This document shows positions 52,501 through 64,000 of a DNA stretch of 64,000 nt, one piece after another. Every line of letters begins with the position of its first letter. The first letter of the stretch is position 1. Position numbers and translations under genes: made by a program. The notes beneath the pieces were generated by a model. It made no database searches, was not told the DNA's origin, and saw only the letters and a program-made list of their open reading frames with translations. Source of the stretch: Himantopus leucocephalus (lineage: Eukaryota; Chordata; Aves; Charadriiformes; Recurvirostridae); contig RSEF01000004.1 of the NCBI GenBank assembly GCA_003993805.1, positions 12,355,002-12,419,001 of the forward strand, read 5' to 3'.

Positions 52501-55500
52501 TTGCTTGCCTAAGCTTTGTGGTTGATGGGTCTTGATGGCTCTCTGCATACCCTCTGTGGGGAAATCTCTTATGGTAAACAGTAATCATTTTTTTTATAGT
52601 CATGAAACAGCATACTCTCTCGAACTTGTGCTTATGAAATACTATTAGTATTTTGCTTTGTTTGCAAGTTTTGGAGGCCAGGGAAGAATTTCTCATGCAA
52701 GTTAGGCTGACAAGAGGCTCTGTGGACTCTTTCGCTTTAGGTTAATTAATTGGGGACTATGGGCAGGGTTAACGCACAGTATGCCTGGCTGTGATTTATT
52801 TCAAGCTTTTGGCTGGTGTGCAATCAAGCTGAGGGTCAGAAAAGGACCACTTCCCACAAGTAAGTGTAAGTCTGTCCTATTTAGTGTCCTGGAGGAGAAG
52901 GAAACCTGAGGTTCTCACATGCATAGCCTTCAGGACACACGTACGCCCCTTTGCAAGAAAGGGAAAGAAAGGTTTCAATGGTATAGGGCTGAGGGTGGCC
53001 ACTCTAGACAGTTTGCTCATTGATAGTTGTTATACATCATGCAAAATAAAGGAAACAGGGTTTTAGGCATCTCACTCAAAACCGCAGTTGTGCTTTTAAT
53101 ATTGAAGTGTATCCATTTGTCTAATTCTCTTCAGTCCACTGTTCTCCAGTTTATACATTACTCAATTATTTGCAGGCGTTGCAATTTATCTTTTAAAGTC
53201 AGTAGTTCTCAGTCATTCACAAACGCTCAATTATGAATGTTCACTTAAGAAGGCATGTGGCAACTTTCCTGTCCTCTCTTCAAATGACTTACAACTAAAA
53301 GCGGTGTGAACCACGTATTCGAGTGTACCATACCTCATTTGCAGTTTGAGCATACCATATTAAATCCTTGCAAAGACTTGTGCTAGGAAAGCTTTTTCAC
53401 TGGAGTATTTGGGAAATGCAAACAAAAAGCAAATGGATATTCACGTAATGCGTTCTGCACGCTGTCTGCAGAGATTCACTTTTTTCTGTTTCATCAATCA
53501 TATGTATAATAAGCAACTAAAGTAATGCCTGACACCAGATCAGATTTTTTATGCCTAGTCACTCTTGCAGGTTTTGTGAGTGGATTTTCCACTTTTGGTA
53601 GTTCCAACTAAGGATTCTCTTAAAGTGGAGAAATCCCAGGTGACCAGGAGCGGAAGAGATTGTTCTATATTGTTTTTCTCCTGGACCTCCTAGTACAAGT
53701 TATGCCAAAGGAGATGGCAGCTGATACAATGTAGAGTACCCTAATGCACTTCCAGCTTGGCCTGGAATTGAAGGCAAGGTTACAGGGACTTCTCATTTGG
53801 CTTTCTGACAGGCTGGTTCAGCTATGTGCGTTGTAATAGTGTGGGGACTTCATTTGTTTTGCAAAACATATTCAAAATTACACCCTCCAAACAACATAGT
53901 ACTATTTGGAAATCTAGGTACATTCTGGGAAGAATGCTGAAAGGAAATAAGGGAAAAGCGCCAGTATTTGCTTGCAAGCAGAAAATACATGTTTTCTGAA
54001 CACTTTATGCAGAGATTAATAAACCAATGATAGAGTGTTAAATCACAAGAACATGGATGAGATTTATCATCTTTAGCCATGAGAAAAAACTTCAATTTTT
54101 GTGGAAAAGTTAACCAAATCTTATAAGTAAGAACATTTAATTCATATGTCAGGCAATAAACATTAAATAGTAGAAAATTTGAGTGTAAACTTTCCATTAA
54201 TGTCTGAAGAGAGACTATAGGAGTCTGTGTCTGACCAGTCATGGAGAGCTAGGAACCTGCTTCCAAAAGTTAGATGGTAAGGTGCAGTGGGAATTATGCT
54301 TGCAGCTACGTGGGTTGCTGACTGGATATGAGAAACTTTGTCACAATGAGGACAGTAAATGGATTGCTGAAACAGATTGTGCAAATCTCCATTCTTTGAG
54401 ATTTTCATGACCAGGCAGGATAACCTGGGTAACCTGATCTGACTTTGTAGACCACCTTGCTTGAGCAGGCATTTGGCTTAGATACCAGATGAGCATCCAT
54501 ATATCCTGAGTTATCCCATGAGCATATCCTGTAATGCAATACGTTGATGAAGCCAGAGGGAGGGAGCAACAGGGAGGGGGTCAAAGGTAAAAGACATACC
54601 AACAAACACCTTAGGTCACCTAAGATGGAAAAGAGGGATGGCACCTAGCACTCTGTGGAAATTTGAACCACTTTGTAGCAGTTCTTAATATGGACCTCAC
54701 TGAAGTATGATCATAGAGACTGTAGTTTTTGGGAACCTGACTGAGCATGAACAGAATGGGAACCAATAATATGAAGTACTTTTCTCCGCCTCTTGTTGAG
54801 CTGTAGGAGATCCAGGTTTAAATTAAATTTGACTCATTTACGTCTTGATTCTGCCTTGTACTTAAGAACTTTGAGACAAATATTGAGAGAAACAGGAAGG
54901 AGACATGGCTCAGCAGATGATTGATGTATGTATAGATGCAGTAGTGAACCATTATGACAGAACTGAACTATCTAGTACCTCTTTTCTGTTTCATGCTGTC
55001 TACAGCCCTGACATGTGATGACAGAAGTCTCACAGGTGGAAATTAACTCCCTTGAATCGGAAGCATGTAGGAACATTTTTGATCTGGGGGATTATCAGTT
55101 ATACAATTAAAATTATCACTGTGTTTTACACAAACAAAAATGTTGTACAACTAGATGTTGCCTGTGATTGTTTATAGTTGGCCAATGGAAAAAGCATGTA
55201 GTGTTACTGATCGTTTGATGAATGTCAGCTGCAATATCTGGAAATGGGTTTAATTTTCCCCAACCTTTATCCCTTTCCTAAGTTTAAGGTCAAATACGAA
55301 ATATCTGACGATGCTTGCTGAAGGTATGAGCAATGTCCATTTGCTCTCTGAGCTTGACTTTGTCTCTCTATAGCTCTGCAAGAGTCCCCTTCGATCAGGC
55401 AGAAACATCACTGTGGGGGAATTCAAGATACTGCTGATGACAGCAACGTTGATGTACTTTTAGTTCCTGCTGTCAAGTGAAAACAAATTACCTTGATTTT

Positions 55501-57230
55501 TATTTTTTTTTAATGGCAATTCCACTTACCCAGAGGTGGGTGAGAGGAGAAATGACATGTTATTTTCACTTGCATGTTGTTGTTTGTCATTTTAAAATCC
55601 TCAGCCAGATGATAGCTGAGACTCTGTAAGCCAAGAGCTTGCACCGTTTTTGTAGTGGTTTTCCACTGCTTTCTTCTTGTGGCTTTTTAATAGAAGATAA
55701 ATTTAAGACAAAAAGAAAAAACACACATAAACCTTTAATGCCCTTACCTGAAAAGAAAATGTTTCTGTAGAGCCTTACTAAACCCAGGCTTAACAGTTAA
55801 CTCTCAAAGAAGCTATCTAGCTCTGCCTAGATGAAAAGAAAGTAAAACAAGCCTATAGATACCTTGATGATGATTATTATTATACTTATTATTGCTCTAA
55901 TAAATAATGTAGTAAGCTTTAGCTGTGTAGCTTGAGATGTCTTGGCAGAACTATCTGACTGATACCAGTCAAGAAAAGCACATATTTAATTTGAGATGTG
56001 TTGCCAAGAGTTTCACCGATAGCTTATAAAGCACAAGCAAAATAATGTTTGTACCATTTTGTGACCCTCATGGTCTGTGGAGTACATAATCCAAGCCCGG
56101 CTGCGAGTTTGAAAAGTAGATTCATAAATGAATTTTTACTTTTCAAGAGTCAATTTTTGGGACCCTACTGAAGTTAATGGCAGAGTTCAGAGCCTATAAA
56201 TCTCTGTGCAAGGAGAGTTAAGGGCTATGAACAGAAGTAGGTAAGGCACCATGGAAAGCCTACTTAGCCAGTGAGGACATGGAAAGAAGACAAAGGGTAG
56301 GATCATTCAGGGGACTTTAGGAATACCTTTCCTGGATCCAAGCTATTCCTGTCAAGATAAAAAAGTTAGCAAGCAGGAGAACATGATAAGACTTCAGGAG
56401 ATCCTCTGTTATGCCTAAGAGCTTCATTCTGGGTAACGTTAAACTAGACCAGCTCTACCCTGTACCCAGAACGTTCAGAGAAAAGACAGGATGAATGCTT
56501 GGCATTCCCACACATCAGTGTTGAGTCCAAATCACAGAGGTTTAAACAAGTGGGCGTTTTGCTGCAGGATTTTCTAGTTGCAATGTGTTCTGTGGCAGCT
56601 AGTAGTGACATGAGAATCCAGATTCTCTTGCAGGGTTTCTTAAAGGAAGCTCTGCTGCGAAGTAGGGAGAGACAGAACAGCTTCAGCAGCTATATTATTC
56701 TCGTATTGCTCCTCATACAATGTTAGAATAAAATTACGCTTTCCCTGCTTCTTGTATGACAATTTAGAAAACTATTCTGCTCTGTTACATTCAACTATTG
56801 CCTGGAAAACTCAGCTACAGGAGTGCGGCATTATTTATGTAGAAGTGGACTGCCAGTGTTGAGGGATTTAGAAGACCCTAACGTTAGGAATTAAAATGAC
56901 AGCTGATGACCTACAAGTGAAAAGAATGTGTCATTATCCCCCAAGATATAAGATACATTTATGCATTGGTTTATTATTTATGACGAATCTGTCATGTGCA
57001 TTTGAGAAATTACACATCAAGATCTATAATAATCTTACAGAATATTTTGTAACCTGTGGCTGCTAAATTGATAACCTTGGGTTCTTTACTGACTCAGCTT
57101 TGCTTGCAAACCCCATCCCATCCCCTTACTCACCAATTCTTCTTTGGAAATAAGGAGATGTTTGTCTCTTAAAATTACCTCTTTTGAAAGACAGAGTAGT
57201 CTCTGATTCATCTAATCAAAGCAAGGCACT
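49576..57230. other. AT-rich single-copy DNA, no gene seen
   Basis: Open frames reach 130 codons (53850-54242, minus) in AT-rich sequence, with no domain. Simple repeats lie at about 51990-52012 (A-rich, CAAA), 52126-52155 (CA/TG) and 55867-55895 (GAT/TAT). The stretch at 49840-50110 holds several homeodomain-type AT motifs. Confidence 0.5.
52126..52155. repeat. Alternating purine-pyrimidine CA/TG tract
   Basis: ACATGTGCACATGCACGTGC is followed by a short CA run. Alternating purine-pyrimidine sequence of this kind can adopt Z-DNA. It is short. Confidence 0.75.
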
Positions 57231-57302
57231 TTTTTTTTTCTCCTTTGCCTCATTTAGGCATTCCTTGTCAAACACCAAATCCAAGCCTAAGTGACTGCTG
57301 GC
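57231..57302 (+). repeat. Copy 1 of a diverged local repeat pair
   Basis: The order T-run, CTTTGCC, TGTCAAA, CAAATCCA, GACTGCTG is shared with 57800-57871. The copies differ by substitutions and by about 16 extra bases here between CTTTGCC and TGTCAAA. This suggests an old local duplication or two copies of an ancient unrecognised repeat. Confidence 0.4.
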
Positions 57303-57405
57303 CTGGGAGCGCTGTTTCTTTTATGCACTCTGCCAAACTCTGGCATAGAGCCCGGAAGGAGCTTAAAGCAAACTTATCTCATTTCCACTGAGGTCTAATA
57401 GGTGT

Positions 57406-57415
57406 GGGAATTCCC
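57406..57415. promoter_or_regulatory. Palindromic kappa-B-like site
   Basis: GGGAATTCCC is a perfect palindromic match to the NF-kappa-B consensus (GGGRNWYYCC), flanked by GTGT and CCGAGG. Short motifs occur by chance and no promoter is evident nearby. Confidence 0.3.
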
Positions 57416-57799
57416 CCGAGGTAGTACAGAAGTAATTTTCTCATCAGCTGTCAATGGTCCCAATCCACATGGCACAGATAATTTAAGCATCTCAAAAGGG
57501 TAGCTTTAATTTAACAGCGGCTCAGACTGGGTCCATGACCTTGAACAAGAACATGTGTTTTCTCCCTGGTTTGTGGAGCTCTGCTGTATTATATTGACCT
57601 CCTGTTTATCTTACACTGTCTAATGAAAGCGGTCACTTTCGTAGGAGATACGTATGAGGTATTATGCAAATCTTTGCAATAATGTTATTGTTGGAGGCAA
57701 GTTTTACGTCTGTAGAACAACTCTGTCATTGCATGGAGTTTGGCTGAGGGGATAACATCCTACAGAAACTTGTGTCATCAGCTAATAGGAAAAAAAATA

Positions 57800-57871
57800 C
57801 CATTTTTCTATTTTTGTCTTATCTTCAGCTTTGCCTGTCAAATGACAAATCCAGCCATTAGAGACTGCTGA
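57800..57871 (+). repeat. Copy 2 of a diverged local repeat pair
   Basis: Shares CTTTGCC, TGTCAAA, CAAATCCA and GACTGCTG in the same order with 57231-57302, and is also preceded by a T-rich stretch. The family is not recognised. Confidence 0.4.
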
Positions 57872-60434
57872 GTGAAGAGCTTTTACAGAAAATGATGTGT
57901 GTCATATGTTTGTAGGTGATAAACCCTATGTGGAATCGTGTGATAAATGTGCACTGTACTTTGCCTCTGGCCAGGTTTAGTTGCGATATTCAGTTTACTA
58001 ACTGAACAAAAGAACAGGGAAAGGAAAACAAAAAGCACACAAGTTGGCTGGACCTGAATTGTTCTTCATTTGTTGGTTTTTGCTTTTCTTGGGAAGTGCT
58101 GTCTTGGGAAGAGGGGGAAGAATATGATCTTAAAGTGACTTTTTGTTTTGAGACATTTTAAACCATTTTGTAAGTGAAGCATAGGAAGCAAAAGAATTTG
58201 AACAGGGATTTTAAGCAGCGTTGACAAAATGGTGAAAGCAGGAATGTAATTTGATGCTTTGGGACTGGGAGAATAATGCTGAGCTTCAGTGAAGATTACA
58301 ACAAAAGAGTAATGGGGGAGCACTAGGCAAAATGTACTTATTGGGAACTGGAAGAGCACCATATTCTTACTGAACCAATTCTACTGTAAGATCAGGTAGG
58401 ACAATGTTGGATCAAGTCCTCTCTTATTTTAAGCAAAGGAATGGTTGGGGAAGTAGCACTTCCAGAAAAAACACTGAGAGAGCAGTACAATGGTTTTTTT
58501 CAATGTCTTCTCATTATATGTCCTAAATATATTCCTTATCGTGTTCTTTTCCTTCAGTGTTCTACTAGAGTTTTTTGCTTTACAAGAGAAAGGTAAAAAA
58601 TAATAGATCTTTTAAAAACACTCTAAAATGTTATTTTCTACAAGAGAAAGTGTGATGAGCAATCCTGCTCCTCAGCGTCGGGGAGCCACAAGAGAACCAA
58701 TCTGAGTCGTTGGCTCTGAGCTACTGTTAAATCTGGACAGACAGAACTTTGCACAGTGTTGTTCCTTTTTTGCCAAGTGAATCCTAGTACTGCTATTGTA
58801 CAAATAATGATGTTGAGAGGCTTTATTTATTGCCAGAGGTAGGAAAGTGGCGTGGTGTCTCAAATCTGATTTTTATGTCCCAGATCCAAGTTGAGTCCCA
58901 CATTTGCCTTGATGCAGCTGGACTCAAATATGAGTAAGAGAAGGGATAGGGACACAAACTGAAGAGGGTAGGACATTGAAAGGGACATTTCTAATACTGA
59001 CTGCTGTGGTTTGGATTGATGAAGGGCTAGTACAAGGAAGTCAGCCCACAACTTTCCTTAGAGTCATTATATGACAGAATAATTCACATAGATGTTTTAT
59101 GGCAATTTATTTATAAAATATTTGCATGTTAAAGGCAATTGTTCTCCTTTAAACTAAGTTTGCATTAAGCTTTTAACTAAAGTTTCAGGAATGATGTATT
59201 GAGTGAGCTAAGCTTCCGTAAGTTCCAGTATTCTGCTTCATGAATAAAACTGTCAGGATAAAGCAACCAATAACTCTCTGTCTTGACATTATGTTCAGTA
59301 TAACAAATAAATCTCAACAGAATCTCAACAGACCTGGCAACTTCATTAACAGTTATGCCTGCAGCAGAGAATGAAAGAAAATCAATTCATGGAGTCTGAT
59401 ATTTTAGGGTTTACAGCAGAGAGGGGTTAGTGGATTGCTGATAAACCTCCTGTGTTTTAGCTCAATCTTCCTCTTACAGAAGGGAACAAAAATTGTAAGA
59501 AGAGAATACTTCAATCTAAGAAAGGAACAGAGTATGAAACAAGGGGAAGGGTGTAAATTTTATGGAAATAGAAGCCAAAACAGCGTATCTGGGCTCTCAG
59601 GCCTGTGAATCCTAATGCCCACTTACAAGAAATAGCTGTTTCCTATAAAGTTTCTTGAGTGCAGCTATGGCATTAAGGAATTCTGCAGAAGAGAATAATT
59701 AGGAGATTAATTTAATTTCAGATTAAAATAAATTAAGAAGTAGTGAATATGCTGTATCACCCTTGGTTATCACTGCAGTCTATAGCTCTTAAATACTTGG
59801 TGTTTAGTGATGGTTCAGTCCTTCTTCCAATGAAGGCAATGAGAAAACCTCCCTGGCTTCAAAGTAGTACGGATTATGTCTTTCATAAGAGAGTAACCAC
59901 TGAAAATCTGGAGCATACAATGCCGTGCTGAAATAGTTGAGTTGGTATGTCACTGCCCCCACCCCCCCCAGTATAATTCTTCCTTATAATACAGACATAT
60001 CAAACCATCTCCTGAGTATGGTGAACTCTTAAAGCTCTAGCTTTACAGAAGCAGTAAATTATGTGTGGATAATTTGTGTCACACTTTCATCACTTTGAAA
60101 GAATTAAGTCCTAAACCCTTGGATATAGCCATGTAAGGTTCTGGTGTCTGCTATTATGCCATGGTTTTAGTTGCACGTAGCTCACTTTTTTTTCATTAGT
60201 CAATATAAATGTTGTCTTTATAGTAAAGAATAATGGTTTTGTTTACCATATTGTTAAACCGTAAGTTGGTACAACCATGCTTCACAGCTAACTATCTATA
60301 GAGTTTACCCTTTTTTAGAGGACCTGCAGTGTGAAAGAAAATAAAAGGGTATAGATTAGTGGACAAGCTGTACTACAAAGTAATGAATTGACTTACTCTT
60401 TTTCAAACTCATCATGCAGTTAAGAAATTATATT
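57872..60434. other. AT-rich single-copy DNA, no gene seen
   Basis: Open frames under 100 codons and no recognisable repeat. A C-rich run lies at 59955-59970. If the candidate exon at 60435-60512 is real, part of this would be its 3' UTR. A minus-strand ATTAAA near 59710 and AATAAA near 59107 could serve as polyadenylation signals. Confidence 0.45.
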
Positions 60435-60512
60435 TCATATTTTTAAATATCTGTAAAACAGATCAAGTTTTGCCTTGGCTTCAATAGCAGTGAAGGTCTT
60501 TAGAAGCACATC
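60435..60512 (-). CDS. Candidate terminal exon, 25 residues (low confidence)
   Basis: On the minus strand a long pyrimidine tract ends in CTTTACAG at 60520-60513, a strong-looking 3' splice acceptor. It is followed by an open frame encoding an amphipathic peptide (LLKTFTAIEAKAKLDLFYRY within it) and a TGA at 60435-60437. The other two frames close within a few codons. I do not recognise the protein, and 25 open codons after an acceptor can arise by chance. Possible polyadenylation signals lie 0.7-1.3 kb downstream on the same strand. Confidence 0.2.
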   Translation of the reverse strand, partial: DVLLKTFTAIEAKAKLDLFYRYLKI

Positions 60513-61408
60513 CTGTAAAGAAAAAAAAAGGAAAATAAAGAAATAAGAGGAATACGTTTTTAAATACAATACAAATATTTTTTTCCTAGCCTTCCAGCGG
60601 AATAGGAATAGTTCAGGCCTTAGAATTATAAGAAATGACTCAGTATAGTTTTTGCTCTGTTGTTTCTTTCCAGAGCTGAAAAAAATAATCACATAATCTG
60701 AATATTTTGCCTAGTGACATAAACTGTAATCTAGAAAAGAACTGTAACAGCAAAGAACTAAAGTACGTTAGGTCTCATTGAAATTACAGTACTATTGATT
60801 TCAGGTTTATCTGTTGCATAGTTCTTGTGATTTGACTAGGAATGTTTACCTGCTTATTCTTAAGCACATGTCTGAATGCTTTACTGCATTGGGATGATTA
60901 TAATTTTTCAAAAATGTCCCCGTTGAAAAGTTCATTTCCTTCCAGTGGAAGGAATACCCTTCTTGGTACTGAAACCTCAGGGGACTTAGGGAATACTGCA
61001 AAATCTTCATATTCTGCATCAGTTCTAAGCACTTTCTCTTTTATCTGGGCTTACATACTGTCTTTATTTTGGCTTTATTATTAAAATTTATTTTGGGAAA
61101 GTTCTTGCAGGCCCACAAGATCATGCTATATTTCCATACAGTGGCATTGTACATATTTATACTTAATGATATTTCCCAATTCAAAAAGCTTATAGAGAAA
61201 AGGTCAGGGCATAGGAGATGAGCAAATTAATAAGTACACCTGGATGGCAGATGGGAAATGTAATGAAAGTAAGTGTTCAATTCATACGCATTCGGTAGTA
61301 GTGATCATTTCTCTCCATCTGCCTGGCATTGTTTTATCATAAACTCACCCTTTTTTTTTTTTTAAACATAGTGCAGCATGGCTTTGCACTAAAGACAGAT
61401 GCACCTAG
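60513..61408. other. AT-rich DNA, possibly intronic
   Basis: No supported exon. The 80-codon plus-strand frame at 60842-61084 has no recognisable features. A T-run lies near 61350-61363. Confidence 0.45.
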
Positions 61409-61710
61409 TTAGGCAATTTTCTGAAGAGGTGATACTATAATCCTAAAGACTGATTCAGCTAGTTTCTGCAGTTGGAGTGAACATTCAAGACAGATTTCAT
61501 TGTGAACTGAAGTGCGCATAAAGGATGATGTGTGGGCAGAAGACATGAGAGAAGCACTTTCTCGTTCTTTGTTATGAGTCCAGTGATAATAGTCTGAGTC
61601 CAGGTTTCCTATGTGCTCTTGGGACGCAAGAAGAGTCAAAGCTCTTTCTCCAGAAAAAGACCTTGGAAGATTAAGCATAGTCTTGGAGGACTTTCTTTCT
61701 CTCACAAAAG
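61409..61710 (-). CDS. Candidate exon, about 100 codons (low confidence)
   Basis: On the minus strand CTTTCACACTGCTTCTCTAG (ending at 61711) looks like a splice acceptor. It leads into a frame open for about 100 codons to a TAA at 61409-61411. The predicted peptide has balanced composition with many charged and polar residues, and ends in a likely helix (LECSLQLQKLAESVFRI). That is more protein-like than most frames in the window. No consensus splice donor was seen before the stop; GTATCA near 61436 is weak. No family is recognised. It lies on the same strand as the candidate at 60435-60512, so the two could belong to one gene, but this is inference. Confidence 0.2.
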
Positions 61711-63119
61711 CTAGAGAAGCAGTGTGAAAGACTAAGACAATTTGTTGACTGCATCAAGTAATCAGTTCTATATTTTTCAATCATAAATTGATATGTGTAA
61801 TCAGACTTAAACTCTTGTAGGACAGATTTTCTGAAGCTGCTTTCCATACTTCTGGCAGGATGAAGAGGAACTTAAACTCTTTTTAGTTTTCTGCTGTGAC
61901 TTGTTTATAACAGATAATTGGTCCCAACCGTTCCTTACTAGGGTTGAACACTCTGAGCTGCTTGCTTGTTAATTATCAACTTCAAGAATATGATGTGGAC
62001 CATTTCCCTCTGTAGAATAGTTCAGCTACCTGGGTCCACAGAGACACAAGTTAATGGCTGCTGATCAGCTGTGAATTATTAGTGTGAAGTTGCTGCTGAT
62101 AAAAATTATTTGTTTAATTGCTGCTTCATGGTACAAATAACAGATAAATATTGATTCTGGAAGATTTGGTTCTTAGAGCAATGAAACTTTTGAAGTCCAA
62201 TGTTTTTCTTGACGTGTATGCCCTTCGGTTGGATTCTGTAGCATCTAATGATGCAAGATCTGCTCTGACCTTTTTCTTCTATGGCATCTGTCACGTACAT
62301 GGTCACTGATATTCGTGAAACTTGAGTTAAATTCTCTGAAATAACTATCTTTAATCAAGTGTGGTTAAAATCAACCAGTAGACTTCTAAGTTATTGAGGG
62401 AAAATGGAGAGACTGAGGAGGAAAAAACCTTCCATATTTGTGTCTCCCAAAATACCTGGAAAAAGCCCTCTGATAGCAATTTCACAGTATACACTGAAGA
62501 ACTTCAAATATAAATAATTTCTCAACACAGGAAGACTTGTGATAAATCCTCAAAAGCACTCTAGACACCTGCCCCTATTCTTGTTTATGAGCTGTAGTGG
62601 AAAATAAGATTAATGAGATGTCTGCTCATCTAGGCTAAAGGTTCAGCATTGCAGATGGCCATATAAAAAAAGCAATACTATCTACACGCATAGTCGAGTT
62701 GAAATCCTTAGAATGACATGGCAGAAACAGGGGTAGTAAACATTTGGGACAGCAATAGCCGTGGGCTCATTTACTCTATGGTCTTATAGTGCCCATTCAG
62801 CTCTGATTTTCACCGGGGAGAGAGAAGAACAGCACTGTCAGGTCACTCGTGATCCCGCTGCCTTGTCATTATTTCTGGTGCCCATGTGGCTCCACTCCAG
62901 TGAATGCATGGCCTGTGATTTCATGTGAATACATGGTGATAAAAGATTTGTCCAACCTCAGCTGAATGATAAAACATCCAGTCAGTGTCATGGGAGTAAG
63001 TATGTCCTTTCTTATCCTCCACCACATAATCCTGCACCATTAAGGCAGCAGAAATGTTAACTTTGACTTCAGTGGCAGTTAGGACAGTGCTGGACAGGTT
63101 TAAGTTTGTTGAAAGTTAC
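61711..63119. other. AT-rich DNA, no supported gene
   Basis: A minus-strand frame of 66 codons (62106-62306) follows a possible but pyrimidine-poor acceptor (TAGTTATTTCAG, near 62336). It is not convincing on its own. No repeats were recognised. Confidence 0.4.
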
Positions 63120-63470
63120 TTAAGTGGAACAAGATGCAGCGAGGCAGGCTTTAAGCACAAGGTAAACGCTCAGCCACCCAGGACAAGCCGGCAGGAGCTG
63201 TGTCTGAGCCGATCAAGCTGGCAGCACGGGTGCTGGCTGCTGAGGTCTTAGCAGACTGTAAGGTGTGATGGCTACTTCGGCGAAGGTGGCTGCCTCTAGC
63301 AGTGGTACTGCCCCCTCCACCGTCCCACACTTACAGCAAGGGACAGGGACAGCAAGCTGGGGTCCTCAGAGCTAGCTCCAGCTACTGCACCAGCTACGAC
63401 CTGGAAGTAGCTCCTGCTGCTTCCCCTCCCGTGGCCGGAATGACTGGCCCTTCACTGCTGGAGCGTCTAA
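63120..63470. other. GC-richer patch of unknown nature
   Basis: This stretch is clearly richer in G and C than its surroundings and contains several CpG dinucleotides. It has no sustained open frame beyond 65 codons and no recognised repeat. It could be an old element, a regulatory region or simply compositional variation. Confidence 0.4.
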
Positions 63471-63920
63471 CATGAGTTTTTGTCTGTCTTACTGAGAAGA
63501 CTTGAGCCAGCTCTGATGCACAGAGAAAATGCAATGCAGTATTTTCCTGTGAAGAGTTACTCACTGCTGTTCAAACACTTCTCCTCTCTCCCTATCTTAA
63601 CTGCTGCAATCCTTTTAGTTTAGCACATCCTTCCCTGTATACATGGCACTTTGGAAACGATTCCTTTCTTTGCCACCTATAAACCATGCTGAGATTTCTT
63701 TGGTTTGTTGCCACATAAATGAGGACAAGTTGTGTGTATGCCAGGAAATAACAAATACCAATCTATTGTCACTTACTTTTTATATGGGTACTTTCATCTG
63801 AGGATATTAAATCACCTTAGAACTATCAGTTAGCTGAGAACAGGTTTTACTGCATCTCTGAAGTTAAAAAGCAGTGAAATGAGAGGACGTTCCAATTTTT
63901 TATCCATATTTTTCTTGACT

Positions 63921-63955
63921 TTTTGTTTGTTTGTTTTGGGTTTGGGTTTTTTTTG
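63921..63955 (+). repeat. (TTTG)n-like simple repeat
   Basis: TTTG and TTTGGG units in succession, a low-complexity tract near the window end. Confidence 0.8.
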
Positions 63956-64000
63956 CATTGGATTTGCATAGCTCAGTGAACTCTCCTAGAATTTGTGTTA

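Noticed and set aside
53850..54242. 130-codon minus-strand open frame
   Set aside because: AT-rich translation with no domain, and within chance length.
1..64000. CRISPR arrays, operons, tRNA or rRNA genes
   Set aside because: The sequence is vertebrate nuclear DNA. No spaced direct repeats, clustered same-strand genes or RNA gene signatures were seen by eye.

Overview
The window is nuclear DNA from a vertebrate, almost certainly a bird. The evidence is a CR1 LINE fragment with typical avian ORF1 and ORF2 protein signatures, a solo endogenous-retrovirus LTR of a type common in bird genomes, very sparse interspersed repeats, AT-rich sequence without bacterial-style gene packing, and draft-assembly gaps (two of exactly 100 N, four of a single N). 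No complete protein-coding gene can be supported. The open frames are short, scattered on both strands, and mostly what chance produces in AT-rich DNA. The region reads as intergenic or long-intron sequence.

Layout. 1-14.9 kb: single-copy AT-rich DNA with one apparent assembly duplication (936-1165), two decayed CR1-like 3' fragments (about 6.58 and 7.99 kb, the second holding a CTCF-like motif), a 100-N gap (9471-9570) and a TA/CA microsatellite (about 10.73 kb). 14,930-15,488: solo LTR with a 5-bp target-site duplication, TATA box and polyadenylation signal. 15.5-42.7 kb: featureless apart from simple repeats, a strong CTCF-like motif at 29,079, a short palindrome near 22.68 kb and a 203-codon open frame (21,749-22,360, minus) that is somewhat long for chance. 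42,775-43,787: CR1 LINE remnant covering the end of ORF1 (esterase domain) and the start of ORF2 (endonuclease), interrupted by a 100-N gap and lacking reverse transcriptase and 3' end. 43.8-57 kb: unique DNA with a second apparent assembly duplication around a single N (46,364-46,837), a (CCCT)n repeat and two stretches with homeodomain-type AT-rich motifs. 57-64 kb: a palindromic kappa-B-like site, a pair of diverged 50-60 bp repeats, two low-confidence candidate exons on the minus strand (60,435-60,512 and 61,409-61,710) and a GC-richer patch near 63.2 kb.

No operon, CRISPR array, RNA gene or new multi-gene system could be identified. The most useful results are the two likely false tandem duplications at single-N joins, the 3'-less CR1 copy spanning a gap, the intact solo LTR, the CTCF-like sites, and the candidate minus-strand exons that RNA data could settle.
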